Part shown: positions 10,251 through 22,095 of the stretch, one piece after another
Layout of the letters: each line of letters opens with the position of its first letter
Numbering within the stretch: position 1 is the stretch's first letter
NCBI GenBank assembly: GCA_030374805.1
Contig: JARGSG010000005.1
Coordinates: 372,001 to 436,000, forward strand
DNA from: Gracilaria gracilis
Lineage: Eukaryota; Rhodophyta; Florideophyceae; Gracilariales; Gracilariaceae
Reading direction: 5' to 3'
DNA: 64,000 nt
Position numbers and translations under genes: made by a program
Notes under the pieces: model-generated
The model's input: the letters and a program-made list of their open reading frames with translations, nothing else
Databases searched by the model: none
Told to the model about the DNA's origin: nothing

Positions 10251-11100
10251 GTAGTGCAACACCTTTAAGGGGAAAAGCGAAACAGCCACGAAGACGTTCT
10301 AGATCTTCCTCCCGGGGAGGTAGCACAGCGAACGGAGCACTCTAGGAATGACACGACTAGCCGGGTGTAAACGAAGGTCAAACCGCCACGACGAGCCTCA
10401 AAGTGTACAGTGCGGACCGGGTACCGTGTAGGGACACGTGCGAAGAGCGGTCCCAAGACTGAGCCTCTTAGGCTTGGAACGGTGACAACACGATGTCTCC
10501 CGGCAAGCCACGTAAAATTGGGCAGTAAAACCAACCCGAAAACGGTCAAAACGGTCCAAAAAAGTGGGAATAAGTGCGTGACACACAAACAAAACCCAGT
10601 ACTGGGGCGAGTATACGACATTAATTGGAACAATACACACACGCAGTGGTAATACTTTAAGCGCCACAAGGGTGGGTATTTATACGTGAACATCGCGGTC
10701 GTCACTCCACGTGGGGGTGAACAGTCCACGAAGGCGTGATAGTTAGAGCCAGGAAGCCCTTGCTCGACAAGGGTGATATACGGAGAGAGCATAGCTCAAC
10801 CTACTAATGAGTGGACTCGGCGCGGCCCCTGACAGTGGGCGCGCCGGCAAAATAAAGTATCAAATATATCTAGTAAATACAGCAATGCTGGTGGCATCGT
10901 CTCCTGGGTATCCGTGCAGCAGGTGTTCCCGTCACGCCCGCTGGGCAGTAGCTCAGGCCGTGCATCCCACGTGTACAACCTCAAAAACCGTCTGAGCGCA
11001 GCAGCCCGCCAGCGGCGGTAGAGCTCATATATAGACTCTACGCATCAATTCGAAAATTCACTAAGTCCTCAAAATCTTTTTTTACGAGTGTTTTCCATCA
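10251..11100 (-). repeat. 3' LTR of the Ty3/gypsy element
   Basis: Aligned base for base with 20979-21829. Read on the minus strand it begins TGATGGAAAACACTCG. It contains a TATAAATA promoter motif (reverse complement of TATTTATA near 10677). Confidence 0.85.
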
Positions 11101-11339
11101 TATCATCCTCCTCAAGAGCGCAAACAACTCCGCGATGGCGGGTCGAGCTCCAAACGTCGGTCGTAAAAGCGTAAATCCCGAGTACCTCGGATGCCCTCTC
11201 ACTCTGCTGATACCAACGCGCACAACTTCTCAACACTCCACTCGCTCCTGCGATGACTTCTACTGTTCCCAAGAGCTCTTCTCTCTCTCTCGAGCTCCAT
11301 AGAATCAACTCCCCTCCAACTCCTCGGGTTCCACGCTCA

Positions 11340-12891
11340 ATGAGCGGTCAGCACCCTAACTAGGGATTCTTCACGGTTTTCCGGTCAGCTCCTCTTCCGC
11401 AGAGCGGCAACGTCTCAGGCGCATCTCAGTCTAACAACGCCGGTGGCAGACACATTCACCCTGTTGGACAGGTGCCTCAGGAGCATGTCATGCAAGCGAT
11501 GCCGTGGCCGACCTACGACCAACTGGTCGAGGAGAACCCGTGTCTCAACGCGGCAGCCGTCCGGAACGCTCCGTGGTTCGACCCAACAGCCGTTCTCAAC
11601 GAAACACTCATCGCGTCATACGTCGACGGAAATGATCGCCTTCCCGGTAACCTACTGTGGGTTGTCACCACCTCCTGGGATTGGCGACGACGCATAGCCG
11701 TTCCGCCCAACGCGGTGCTGAGGCACTTCGGCGAATCGCTGGCTTCCGCTCGGGCTGCATTGATTCGTCTTGGATATGCACGGCAAGGGCGGGTAAACTT
11801 CAAGTTTCCAATCCCTGATACCATCAGCTTCGATCTCCGGTTGTACCGTACGCAAGGCGAGATTTCGTATTGCGACCACCTGGCAGGAATCGAAACATAC
11901 TCCTGGCGAGGAAGACCTACTGTACGCCAAGCGGCGGTGTGTTGGATCTATCCTTATCCACCGAGCGGAGTTCCAATATCTTCGCCGGGAATCCCGTTCG
12001 CGGTGGTTGCAGAACTTCATCTGCGATGAGCCGCGTGCATGTTCCCGATTCGGGTTTCTCGTCCCGTATCAGAATACGGAGATTAATCACATCCGCAGTG
12101 GCCACCGGCAGAGCCGTTACGTTCCCATTCCGACATGGTGGACGGCGGTTGAAGTACGCCGGGGGTGCTACGTTGAGCTCCTCCCTGTCATCTTCTACCT
12201 CAGCTCCTACCTCATCGAAGACCCGTATTCCGGACGGTGGTCCGTGGTGCTCACCGAATGGACAGTCTGCACAGCGGCCTTTCTCCTATGGGAGGCTTCC
12301 GACCAGTATCGACTGTGGTATATCCCGCCGCGCCTGCGCGCGGCCATCCGAGAACTTGACCTACCAATTCCTCTTGGAGGTGAAAACAGCGCCGAAGAAG
12401 TTCGTGGTTTGCTCGATGTGATTGACCTTGTGGATTGGGCTAGTGTGCCCTTCGCTCAAAGCGGACGCGGCCATGAGGATGGGGGTTTCGACCGGTCTCC
12501 GAGACGACGTACGCTCTTGGCGGATGAATTCATCTTCTTTAACCCATGGGAGGTGCAAGAGATAACCGGCACTGAAGCGGCAGCGCTCTGCATGGCTTCG
12601 AGATATATCCCTTACGGGCATTCAGTTGGCTTCGTCGACGCGGAAGACTTCTACCACGCCTACGGTGATGACAACGACCTGATGATGGACGACGAGCCTG
12701 ACATTGAGTCGAGTGACGAGGTCATGGAGGTCCAGCCTTCCGCTACGGCGGCGAACAACGGGTCGAACGACGCGGCGGCGCCAGTGTCGAACAACACGGC
12801 TGCACCGGTGACGAACAACACGGCTGCGCCGAACCCTTCAGGGGTGGCTGCAGTTGTTGCAACTCTACCAGACGAACCAGAGGTGACCTAG
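11340..12891 (+). CDS. Antisense gene of the Ty3 element, unknown function
   Basis: This lies on the plus strand, opposite to gag-pol, between the 3' LTR and the chromodomain. Two long frames (to 12029, then 12007-12891 with overlap) give about 480 residues with one frameshift near 11890-11930. An ATG at 11340 is in frame but followed by a TAG at 11361; otherwise translation could start at 11490. The protein is Trp/Tyr/Arg-rich (MPWPTYDQLVEENP, VPIPTWWTAVEVRRGCYVEL, YRLWYIPPRLRAAIREL). It ends in an acidic stretch (DDNDLMMDDEPDIESSDEV) and an Ala/Asn/Pro repeat tail (three NNTAAP-like units). I recognise no domain. Long open antisense frames at this position are known from plant Tat-lineage gypsy elements, which supports a real gene. 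The role is unknown. Confidence 0.6.
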
Positions 12892-13273
12892 GTACCGGCG
12901 GCTCCCTTAGTTGGGGGTGCTAACGAAGGCGCGGTCATCGCGCAGTTCCTCTGCAGAGTGGCCTTGTCCGTGAATGTCGCGAGTGGCAACCTCGACGCGA
13001 TGCGAGACGCTCTTGCAGCCCGTTTTGCTGGCGGATCCAATCTCAGTAATGGGAGAAGCGGCGACGGTGCTCTGGGTAGCTCCAACCAGGAAGCTGGGAT
13101 CTAGTCTTCTCTTCCTCATGATTCTTGCTAAGCGGTGGTGTTGTAGGGATTAGTCTTGCTGGCCAATAAACCTACTTCTGTCTAAGACGTATTTTTTCCT
13201 TTCAAAAGTGTTCCTTCCTCTTCTTACTTCCAGTTCTTCTGCTCTGCTTCAACTTCCTCCCCTTCGGGGCGCA
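12892..13273. other. Spacer between antisense gene and chromodomain end of pol
   Basis: The two genes converge here. No conserved feature beyond short broken frames. Confidence 0.4.
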
Positions 13274-14863
13274 CTATCTCACTTGGGCGTTGTCGATCGT
13301 AGTCTGGAGTCCCGTGAGAGTACGCCGATGGTACTGCACCACTTTAGATCGTGCGAGATGCTCCATGGGCTCGTTCGAGTCAGCCTCGTGTGGAAAGCCA
13401 TACCAACGGACGAGATACTGTATGTACCCCATCGGGTGGTAAAACTGCTCCACGATGTGGACAACTATAAACTTCTTTCGGAAGACTTCCCGGCCTTGCC
13501 GTGTTGTCACGACATCAGTGGGCAGCTGAGAGGCCTCTCCATCGGCGGTGGGTGCGTTCCGGTGATACCGAGTGGTGTCCCCAGCCTCGCTCGGGCGGTC
13601 GTTTCCCACGGTTGGGTCAACGGTCAAGCCTCGCGGTGCCGTGAATCACGTTCCCGCGTGTCGGTGTAGCTCCTTCCCCTGCGGGGCTGCCTGGTGGGCG
13701 TACCACGAGCTTGCGTGGTGGCGGCTGTTCCGACGATGGTGGCGTATCCAGCTGACGCGGCAAGGTTGGCCATTGGCGAGCTTCAACCGGCTTCGCCGTG
13801 CGTGCACGTGACGATGGCAACGGTTGGCTGCGAGTGCCCTGCGCCGTGGCGTGTTCCGCCTCCCTATTTACAGGAGTCGGTGCAGTAACTTTCGAGCTCG
13901 GGCTCCCGGTTGAACGTTCATGTTGCACAACTGTGCTCCGTGTGACACGGGTGGAGCTCCCGTGCGGGACATCTGGCAATGTATCCACGGTGTGGCCCGC
14001 CTCGGGTGCGGTTGCCTCTTGCGTTTCTGACGTATCATCTCCGTCCTGAACGTGCGAGCTCACCTGCGGCTCGGACGGTGTGCCAGTATCGTGCGCGGGA
14101 CTCCGGTCCCCGGGTGCCTTACTCGGTGTGGACAACGGCTTCGCCGGCATGGACTGAACTTATTCGGGGCTGTTCCGCGCTTCGGAGGCGACAGCTGACG
14201 AGTCCGCTGCGGCGTGTCCAGTGGGTGGCAACTTCGGTATACCGGGGGCCTGAGAGGGCTGCTTCGGTACAGTTGTCTTGTCACTATCCCGTGTAACACG
14301 TGGTTCAGCACGCGAAGGCGTGGAATTATCCATGCGATGGCAATGAGAGGGCTCCTCCTCCTCCTTAGATGGAGCGGTATGGGGTAACGTTGACGACACG
14401 TTGAGAGCGCGGGTGATTACGCCGCGTGGCGGGGACGAATTCAACGCGGGACCAAAACGGTCAGGATCCGATAGAGTCGGCAGGTCAGAGAGTCCCCTGT
14501 TCGGGTGCGGCAACTTTGGTCTCCCATTGCTTTTCACAACTTTGTTCTTAGTTCTATTGGATTATGACGGTGCGGTGTACGTTCCTCAGCCTTACAACCT
14601 CGCCCAAGAAAGAATGAAGGCCCGCTATTCGGCTTCGTCAAAAAGTGCAAAGCCGATCATGATGTCAAGCTCAAAAACTTTCCATTGCCCGTCCCGCCCA
14701 GCTCGGGCTGAAGCATACGCAGGGTTGCTCATTTCGTTTTGTTGGGCGAAGCAAACCAGTGGGGCTTGTGGGTTCTGTCTCCGCTGTAGCGGTCGAGGGC
14801 TCACCAGTACTCTGGACATCCGTCGGCGGGGGTGCAAACACCACGAGGTCGCGGGAGATGCGT
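13274..14863 (-). pseudogene. pol C-terminus: Pro/Ser/Thr-rich linker and chromodomain
   Basis: Downstream of the integrase, three minus frames (14537-14160, 14150-13617, 13627-13274) encode a long low-complexity region rich in Pro, Ser, Thr and Arg. This is followed by a chromodomain-like module (VHIVEQFYHPMGYIQYLVRWYGFP, with E/P and H residues after it). In chromoviruses this module follows the integrase and binds modified histones to direct integration. Here the aromatic positions (Y..YLVRWYGF) are conserved. The frame changes between integrase and linker mean it is no longer one protein. The linker is unusually long, about 400 residues. Confidence 0.65.
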
Positions 14864-14865
14864 TC

Positions 14866-16113
14866 CTAATTTTGATCTTTCTCGACAATGACAGTGTCGG
14901 GTTCAACCGCAATCGTCTTGAACGGTCCGTCCGCGACGGGTGAGAGTTTGTGCCGCTTCTCTTTGCCTCGGTTCCAGTACTCCTTACGGATGGAAACATA
15001 ATCTCCTGCTTTAAGGGTCGGCGGCTTGCTTGGTGCTCGCGTGTCGAAATCACGCTTATAAGCGGCTTGTGAGCACGCCATTGACCTTCGTGCGGCGGGC
15101 ACCAGCTGTGAGAGCCAGGTCTTCCAGTCGTCACGGTATCCCTTTTTAGAAGGAAACTGATCCAGCGTAGGCTGTGTTTCGAGTGCCACAGGTAGTGGAG
15201 TACGAGAAAGGACCAGTTCAAATGGAGTAAGCCCCGTTGTACGGTGTACCTGGGTATTATACGCAAAGGTTAGCACATCGGTGAACAAGTCCCACGTAGT
15301 GGGGTGATCAGCTACGTATGAACGGAGAGCGGCCAACAGTGTCCGGTTAAACCGTTCAGCCTGCCCATTAAAATGGGGGTGGTAGGTGGTCGTAAAGATA
15401 TTCTTGACGCCCAGAATTCTGCACACATCCCCGAAAAATCGTGAGGCGAACTGTTTCCGGTTGTCGAAGAGTAGGTTAGCCGGCGGACCGTACACAAATC
15501 CCCAGTGAGTTACAAAGGCTTGCGCGACCGTCAACGACGTGATTCTGCGCAAGGGCACAGTACGAACAAGTTTCGAAAAACGGTCCGTTATTACGAGTAA
15601 GAACTTATTGCGCCGCTTATTAGCGAGGAACGGGCCGAGGATGTCGATAGCTACGAACTTGAGCGGCGCCCTTGCGGGGAACAGCTTCAAATTCGTTGCA
15701 TGGCGGCGGAGCTTGACGCGATTCCGAGCGCACTCGTGGCAGAACCGCACAGTTGTGTAACACTCTACAGCTATGGCTGGCCAATAGGACCTCCTGCGGA
15801 GTGTAAGGTAAAGCTTCCTTCTACCCACATGGCCACTCAGCTTGGCGTAGTGCGATAAGTGTAGTACCCCCGACTGTAAGGCGTGTGGTACCACTGTCTG
15901 TGGAGATCCGGTCACCGTGCGAACGAGATACCCAACGTCATTCACCTGAAAAGGGATGTCAGCTCCTCCATTGCGTTGTGCCCGAATCTTCGTGCAATAA
16001 GGATCTCTGTACTGTTTTCTAACCATCTCTTCCGTCGTGACGGGCACAAATTTCCCTGGTGGGGGTCTCTCTGGTTCGCTGGTAGCGAGTAACTCATCCA
16101 GTTCCTGGTCCAA
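14866..16113 (-). CDS. Ty3/gypsy integrase
   Basis: An open frame of 415 codons. An HHCC zinc-binding domain (H-x-LSHYAKLSGHVG, then FCHECARNR) precedes the DDE core: FVAIDILGP, LLFDNRKQF and GQAERFNRTLLAALRSY hold the three acidic residues. The second motif reads FDNRKQF where SDRGSQF is usual. A C-terminal segment with AGDYVSIRKEYWNRGKEKRHKLSPVADGPF resembles the GPY/F module. It catalyses strand transfer of the element cDNA into host DNA. It is the best-kept part of the element; the upstream RT and the downstream chromodomain are in other frames. Confidence 0.9.
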   Translation of the reverse strand: MDQELDELLATSEPERPPPGKFVPVTTEEMVRKQYRDPYCTKIRAQRNGGADIPFQVNDVGYLVRTVTGSPQTVVPHALQSGVLHLSHYAKLSGHVGRRKLYLTLRRRSYWPAIAVECYTTVRFCHECARNRVKLRRHATNLKLFPARAPLKFVAIDILGPFLANKRRNKFLLVITDRFSKLVRTVPLRRITSLTVAQAFVTHWGFVYGPPANLLFDNRKQFASRFFGDVCRILGVKNIFTTTYHPHFNGQAERFNRTLLAALRSYVADHPTTWDLFTDVLTFAYNTQVHRTTGLTPFELVLSRTPLPVALETQPTLDQFPSKKGYRDDWKTWLSQLVPAARRSMACSQAAYKRDFDTRAPSKPPTLKAGDYVSIRKEYWNRGKEKRHKLSPVADGPFKTIAVEPDTVIVEKDQN

Positions 16114-16120
16114 TTCCGTA

Positions 16121-17590
16121 TCATCGGGCCAGTTCTCTATTTACGTCTTTTTCTTCGCACAGAGAGTTATCTTCCACTGTAAAACAAGGAATCTCTTCGT
16201 CATCGACGACGAGAGCCTCTCCCGTGGTGGATGACCGCGAAAGCGCGTCTGCCTGCTTGTTGTTGACGCCCTTTTTGTAAGTGACATCAAAGTCGAACTC
16301 TGCAAGCCGCAGTCTACACCGCATTAAGTCGACAGAAGGCTCCGATATGGAGAGTAGCCATCGTAACGATGAGTGATCCATGTAAACGGTGAAGTGCGCG
16401 CCCATTAGGGAGGGGCGTAGCGTACACAGCGCCCATACCACGGTGAGGCATTCCTTCTCCGAAACGGAGTAATTCTTCTCATGCACGTTCAACGAACGGG
16501 ACCAGTATCCAATTGGCTTGCGTTTCCCTCCTGGAGTGGTCTGAGACAAATCACAACCTACCTGGTAGTCACTCGAATCCGTATCAACGATGTAGGTAAT
16601 TCCCGGCTTTGGCAGAGATAAAATCGGTGCTGAAGTAACTGCCTCTATGAGAGGGTTAAAAGCTTCCGTCTGAACGGGTGTGACTGGCTCCAGCTTCGGC
16701 GGTTTTTCTTTCCGCAATAGCGTGTTGAGGGGTGCCGCAATGTCTACAAAGTTGGTAATAAACCGTCTGTAGACGTTGACCAATCCGAGAAAGGATCTCA
16801 GTTCGGTTTGCGTCCGGGGTTCCGTTGCCTGCTTCAGGGACTTCACTGCAGCTTTTTTGATCATGACTCGTCCAGAACGGATTATGTGACCCAGATACTT
16901 GACATTATCCGTGAAGAATTCGCATTTTCTCAGCTTGAGTGTTATTCAGACGTCTCGTAAGGGAGCCATTATATCCCTAACATGGGTGAGGTGATCATCC
17001 AGATTATCTGAGAAGACGATGATGTCGTCGAGGTAGACGACACACGTATGCCACTTGAAGTGAGCCAGTAAGGTATCAATAGACGCTGAAAAGTAGCGGG
17101 AGCGTTGGTCAAACCAAAGGGCATCCGTTTGAAACGGTAGAGACCAGAATGACAGACAAAGGCAGTCTTGTCACGGTCCTGTTCTCTGTCTGGCACCTGC
17201 CATTATCCCTAATAAGCATCTAGTGCCGTTAATATGCTCGCGTTTCCGAGTGAATCGATGTATTCGCCCATACGTGAGATTGGGTACACGTCCTTGACGG
17301 TGACAGCGTTCAGTCGACGGTAGTCAATTCAAAAACGTCAGGAACCATCCGGTTTCGGTGCCAGCACGACTGGAGATGCCCACGGCGAATGTGCCCGTTC
17401 AAAGACGCCTCCGCGGAGCATTTTACCCACCTGGAACTGCTCTTCTTCTCTAGCTTTAGGCCCTGCCTTGTAGGGGTGTTGGGCTTTCGGCCGAGAGTTT
17501 GGGAGCAAATCAATCCGGTGTTCCGTGGCATCTATCTCTTTGAGCGAACCGTCTCAAATAGTGGTGAACTGACGCAACATCTCACGCAGT
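16121..17590 (-). pseudogene. Ty3/gypsy reverse transcriptase and RNase H
   Basis: RT pieces lie in changing frames at 17590-16870 (CHSGLYRFKRMPFGLTNAPATFQ, then a YLDD active site with VFSDNLDDHLTHV in the next frame). They lead to an open 247-codon stretch at 16864-16121 with the thumb (SFLGLVNVYRRFI) and an RNase H domain: YIVDTDSSD, VSEKECLTVVWAL, VYMDHSSLRWLL and VNNKQADALSR carry the D-E-D-D type positions. It copies the element RNA into DNA and degrades the RNA strand. At least two frame breaks in the RT part disable it. Confidence 0.8.
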
Positions 17591-17706
17591 TTCTCGCGGT
17601 GTGACTACGGAACATGTCCGAGATCAAGGTCCTCCAACTCCTTCACTGGGTCCAACCGATCATAGCTCGTTGCGACGCGATTCTTCTCTGTGTTTAGAGT
17701 AGCGTT

Positions 17707-18717
17707 TCACGAGCGACTCGGTGCTTGAGCTTCGACCTCCTCCCCCTCCTTAGAGTGAGCGAGACCGTGAACGGTGGCTGTCATCTTCGTCGGTACCGAC
17801 GCAGTTGGGTGAGACATAACAGAGCCAATGACTTGGTTTTTCACCAGATACTGGGTTGTTTTGTCAAGATTGGCAAAGTGCACGTAAAACGGGCTATCCG
17901 GTTCCACTTGGATGATTCCATTAGCAATGGCGAGGGTGTATTTGTTATACAACGACGGCAATGGCTGGACGATTCGTGAGCCGTATTGACGGGCATCAAC
18001 TGGTACCCATACTTGAGACTCCAAGGGCACGCGAGTAGCGGACGCAACACGAAGCTTCGGAGATTCCCGAGAATTTAACGGTGCCTCCTGCGTTGCAGGG
18101 AGAGGTACGTGCTTTTTGGAGGCACGCCTCGAAGGAAGACGAACAATCGGTACCGACGACCCATCTTCCATTTCCACCTGCCTCTGGCGGGGCCTAATGG
18201 ACTCGACGAAGCGGTCGCAAAAGTCACAACCCAAAATGACTGGGGCAGCCAAGGTGCGGCATACGACAACGTCGAGCTTTACTACGCATGAACCCAAGCG
18301 GATTAACAACTCAATTGTTCCAACCGTTGACAACGGATTGTTATTCGCGTCAGCGACTTCAGGTATCACGCTACGGCGGATCTATGACCGCAGTGTCGCC
18401 AGTAAAGCTGTCTCCACGATGAAATTCGGACCAGCACCTGTATCTAAGACATTGTGAAATCGCACCATGAACTGGGGTGAAAGGCCAAGGTCGGCATACA
18501 CCTTATAATTGCGTTTGGCCATCACCATAACTCTATCCGGAAACCGGTTATTTCTTACCCGTATCCACAGACGACGCAGAACGCCAAGTTGTTCCGAGTT
18601 CACTTCTTCGACGGCCTGCTTTCTCGAGTAGATCTGGACCGGGGAGCGAGGCAGGGACGCCTGAGGCGCCTTCAGCCTCAAATCTGAGGGCGCCTCTCCA
18701 AGAGAGGAGACTCCCAC
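17707..18717 (-). pseudogene. Ty3/gypsy aspartic protease region
   Basis: Frame 18717-18382 contains FHNVLDTGAGPNFI, the DTGA active-site loop of retroviral-type aspartic proteases. Frame 18369-17707 continues with APVILGCDFCDRF, the hydrophobic-hydrophobic-Gly (ILG) motif that closes the protease fold, followed by a linker into RT. A frame change between the two breaks the domain. It would cut gag-pol. Confidence 0.75.
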
Positions 18718-18719
18718 AG

Positions 18720-20827
18720 CTAGTTTTTCTGGGCGTGTTTCACCGGAAGCGGCTGCTCAGGACTATGGACCATCGGAGTCGGCGCTGCCGTGTCCGAAGA
18801 TTCCGCAGTTTGTTTCATAACGACACGAGAGTGTGAGGTCACTATGTTTTGGGCAATCGGAACCGCAATGTTGCGTGTAATGTCCATCTTTGCGAAGATG
18901 TACGATGCCATCAGGACCGAGGATTTCTTCTCAGACGAAAAGGCTTCATAATTCGCGATGAATTCGGCCCAATCACGCATGGTCAACACGCACTGCGGTG
19001 ACATATGCCCTCGAGTGTAACAGAGGGGACAGATTAATCCACGAGGAGCGTTGGCATTCCAAGCGTTCGGGAATCGTACCGCCGAGCGGGAGTCTTGCCA
19101 GCTAAGCCGCGAGTTCTGCCGTTCTCATACGAGATACGAGGTGTGCGAACACGGTTCGAGTCTGCAAATAGCAGTGTATCATTCGCCGCCGTTTGGTGAG
19201 ACGCTTCTGCGGTGGATGGGAGCTCCGTGATCGGGATTGACAACAAGTCGCTACCGGCGAGCTGGACTTGATCATACTCCCGATTAGAGTGTTCATCAGC
19301 CATCATCGATGCAGGCGGTGTTTTCGGTTCCAACATCAACGCTTTAGCGGACTTTGACCAGCTTGCCGGGGCTCTTGCGCGCAATGCGTCGCCTTCGGCG
19401 CGTGCGTATTGCACAAGTTCCAAATAAGTAGTCGTACGGATCTTTTCCCGACGGCGGGCAACCAAAGTCTTTATAGCCGGGTCGACCTCGTCGACAAACA
19501 TGGTACAACGCTCTTGAGTGGAATAAACATTACCACTACGGTGAAACGCCTTATTCAAGCATACCGAGTAATCGATTTCCGTTTCGCCAGGGCGTTGTTT
19601 CGTATCTCGCAGATCGAGGATGGCCGACTGGATTGCAGAGCCAGTGGCATAGGACCTCAGAAGGTACTGAACTGCTTCGGGCCAGCAGGTAACCCCTCCT
19701 TCGGAGGCACGTGACGAGCCTCTTACAGAGTTGTATTGATCCTCTGCTAGTCCACGCAGGAAATAGGGCAGCGCGATAAACGCCTGTCCTTCATTCATCC
19801 CCAGGATGTCGGCTTCCGCTACAAAGCGTGCAAGGAAATCCAACACCAAAATGCGGTCCTCACCTGAGAACAGTTGGTTTCGAAGTGAGAGCTGCATTCG
19901 CTTCATCTAGTCGTTAACTTTTCCGGTTCCCCGGGGGGTTTGGTGCATAGACGAGTTCTCCGAACGGTAATACCGGTACGACAACAGCTTCTTATAAAGA
20001 GAGTTAGTAGGCTTCAACTCTTTCAATCCGGAGTGTTTCCTTCCCTTCGTGCGTGCGCGGATTACACCTTGGGTGGCCGATGACCGCTTTGTGCGAGATG
20101 AACGCTCACGAAGAGCGTCTTCTACCGACGAGTCGGACGTGTCCGTCCCGGACGACCGGCGAGAAGGCCGTGAAGAAACTGAAGAGTAAGAATCGTATTC
20201 CTTCCACTCCTTGCGTGCCTTGGGATTCCTGGCCTTCTTACCACGATAGGAGACAGCGGCTGGCTCTGCCAGAGGGTTAGCTCCAGCAAGGACACTCTGT
20301 TCGATCGTCTCCAGACGGGTGCGGAGGCGAGTGAACTTCTCAGCCACGTCCTCCACGAAGAGAGTTGGTCCTCCAAAAGCCTCAAGAAGAGAGTTGACAT
20401 CACCACGCAATACGCGGAGATTCTCAGAAACAGTCTGTAAAGTAGCATCCTCCACCTTCTTTCGAAGAGAAGAAAGCTCTTTAGCATGGGTAGCGCGGGC
20501 AGCTCGCAATGAGTGGAACTGCTCTTCCATAGTTAAGTGGGGGGTGTCATTGCCAGTAGCCTTCAGAGGTGCCTCCGAAGTGGGAGCTACGGAAGGGACC
20601 GTACCTCTTACGATAGGGGCGGGACCAGCAACGGCAGGAGCCGGACCATCACATCGACGGTTAATCAACGACGTGGGCAGAAGTTCAGGGATTGTCGGAG
20701 CGACGGCGGCATCCAGTACCCCTTCAGTTCGGGACCGTGGACGGGTCGAGATCCGTGAGGGAAGCGGCGGATCCGTGCGCCCAGTCTGACTGCGCGTCCT
20801 TGGACGATCCGATGACGACATAATCAA
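18720..20827 (-). pseudogene. Ty3/gypsy gag
   Basis: The start is MIMSSSDRPRTRSQTGR at 20827. The first ORF (to 19907) has an Arg/Pro/Ser-rich head, a coiled coil (HAKELSSLRKKVEDATLQTV) and a basic end. The next frame (19906-19034) resembles a gag capsid (AFIALPYFLRGLAEDQY, QRPGETEIDYSVCL). The third (to 18720) opens with a CCHC zinc knuckle (CPLCYTRGHMSPQC), which binds RNA. Shifts separate the parts: near 19907 a stop, near 19070 a frameshift just before the knuckle. Together it would form virus-like particles. Confidence 0.75.
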
Positions 20828-20978
20828 AACAACAGTGTAACGCGATAATCAAGAGCCAATTGGCTGGGAATTCCAATAAACTTTTTTAAAGGGACAAAAG
20901 ATACGAGAGCAGTCTCGAGAATGAAACGAACTTCGGAATCAATGCAAAAGCACGACTTCTAGGTCGAGAGACCACTTT

Positions 20979-21829
20979 GCAGTGCAACTTCTTTGGCGGT
21001 AAAAGCGAAACAGACACGAAGATGTCCAGGATCTTCCTCCCGAGGAGGTAGCACAGCAAACGGAGCACTTCGAAAATGACAGGACTAGCAGGGTGTAAAC
21101 CGAAGTCAAACCGCCACGTCGAGCGTCGGAGTGTACAGTGCGGACCGGGTACCGTGTAGGGACACGTGCGAAGAGCGGTCTCAAGACTGAGCCTCGTAAG
21201 ATTGGGACGGTGACAACACGATGTCGGCCGGCGAGCCACGTGAGAGTGGGCAAAAAAACCAACCCGAAAACGGGCAAAACGGTCCAAAAGAGTGGGAATG
21301 GGTGCGTGACACACAAACAAAACCCAATACTGGGGCGAGTATACGACAGTAGTCGGAACGACTCACACACGCAGTGGTAATACTTTAGGCGCCACAAGGG
21401 TGGGTATTTATACGTGGACAACGCGGTCGTCAGTCCACTTGGGGGTGAACAGTCCACGAAGGCGTGATAGTTAGAGCCAGGAAGCCCTTGCTCGACAAGG
21501 GTGATTTATTGAGGGAGCATATCTCAACCTACTAAGTAGTGGACTCGGCGCGGCCCCTGACAGTGGGCGCGCCGGCCAAATAAAGTATTAAATATATCTC
21601 GTAAATACAGCAATGATGGTGGCATCGCCTCCTGGGTATCCATGCAACACGTGTTCCCGTCACGCCCGCTGGGCAGTAGATCAGGCCGTGCATCCCACTT
21701 GCACAATCTCAAAAATCGTCTGAGCGCAACACCCCGCCAGCGGCGGTACAGCTCATATATAGACTCTACGCATCAATGTGGAAAATTCACTAAGTTCTCA
21801 CAACCTCCTCTTACAAGTGTTGTCCTTCA
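20979..21829 (-). repeat. 5' LTR of the Ty3/gypsy element
   Basis: Pairs with 10251-11100. On the minus strand it starts TGAAGGACAACAC. Just inside it, on the minus strand, AAAGTGGTCTCTCGACC could hold the primer binding site (TGG at its start), but the matching tRNA was not identified. Confidence 0.85.
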
Positions 21830-22095
21830 TTTTTCAGGACTGAAAATTGCGGATACACCTGAAGTATGCTGCTCGCTGCTAACCATATCTTGTATTAGAT
21901 TGGTAGGCGATAAAGCCATTCGGTACACATTTTTTTTCCAAGACACTCGATTCCTTGGCTTCAATGAAAACTGAAGAGGCGTTAAAATCGGAATTCCACT
22001 GTACTGTATCAAAACGCCCCGCTCGTGATTTCCCATATCTCGGTAATCAAGAGAAAATACGTCTTTTCCAGCTCTTGATTATCTGGTGAAAATCT

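Larger units (their letters stand above)
10251..21829 (-). mobile_element. Ty3/gypsy chromodomain LTR retrotransposon with an antisense gene
   Basis: Two direct ~850-bp LTRs bound 9.9 kb of internal sequence. Minus-strand order from the right: 5' LTR, gag with CCHC knuckle, protease, reverse transcriptase, RNase H, integrase, long Pro/Ser/Thr-rich linker, chromodomain, then a plus-strand gene, then the 3' LTR. This order (integrase last) is Ty3/gypsy and the chromodomain places it with chromoviruses or a red-algal relative. The LTRs differ at 21 of about 145 aligned bases in the stretch I compared (from aagcgaaacag at 10275), less in other parts, so the insertion is old. Stops and frameshifts in gag and reverse transcriptase make it non-autonomous now, although the integrase frame is intact. 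A purine-rich tract ending at 11101 (minus strand) fits the polypurine primer. The flanking five bases on both sides may be TTTTT, which is too simple to count as a target duplication. Confidence 0.9.

Noticed and set aside
10245-21834. TTTTT target-site duplication around the Ty3 element
   Set aside because: Both flanks lie in T-runs, so the match has no weight and the LTR ends remain uncertain by about four bases.
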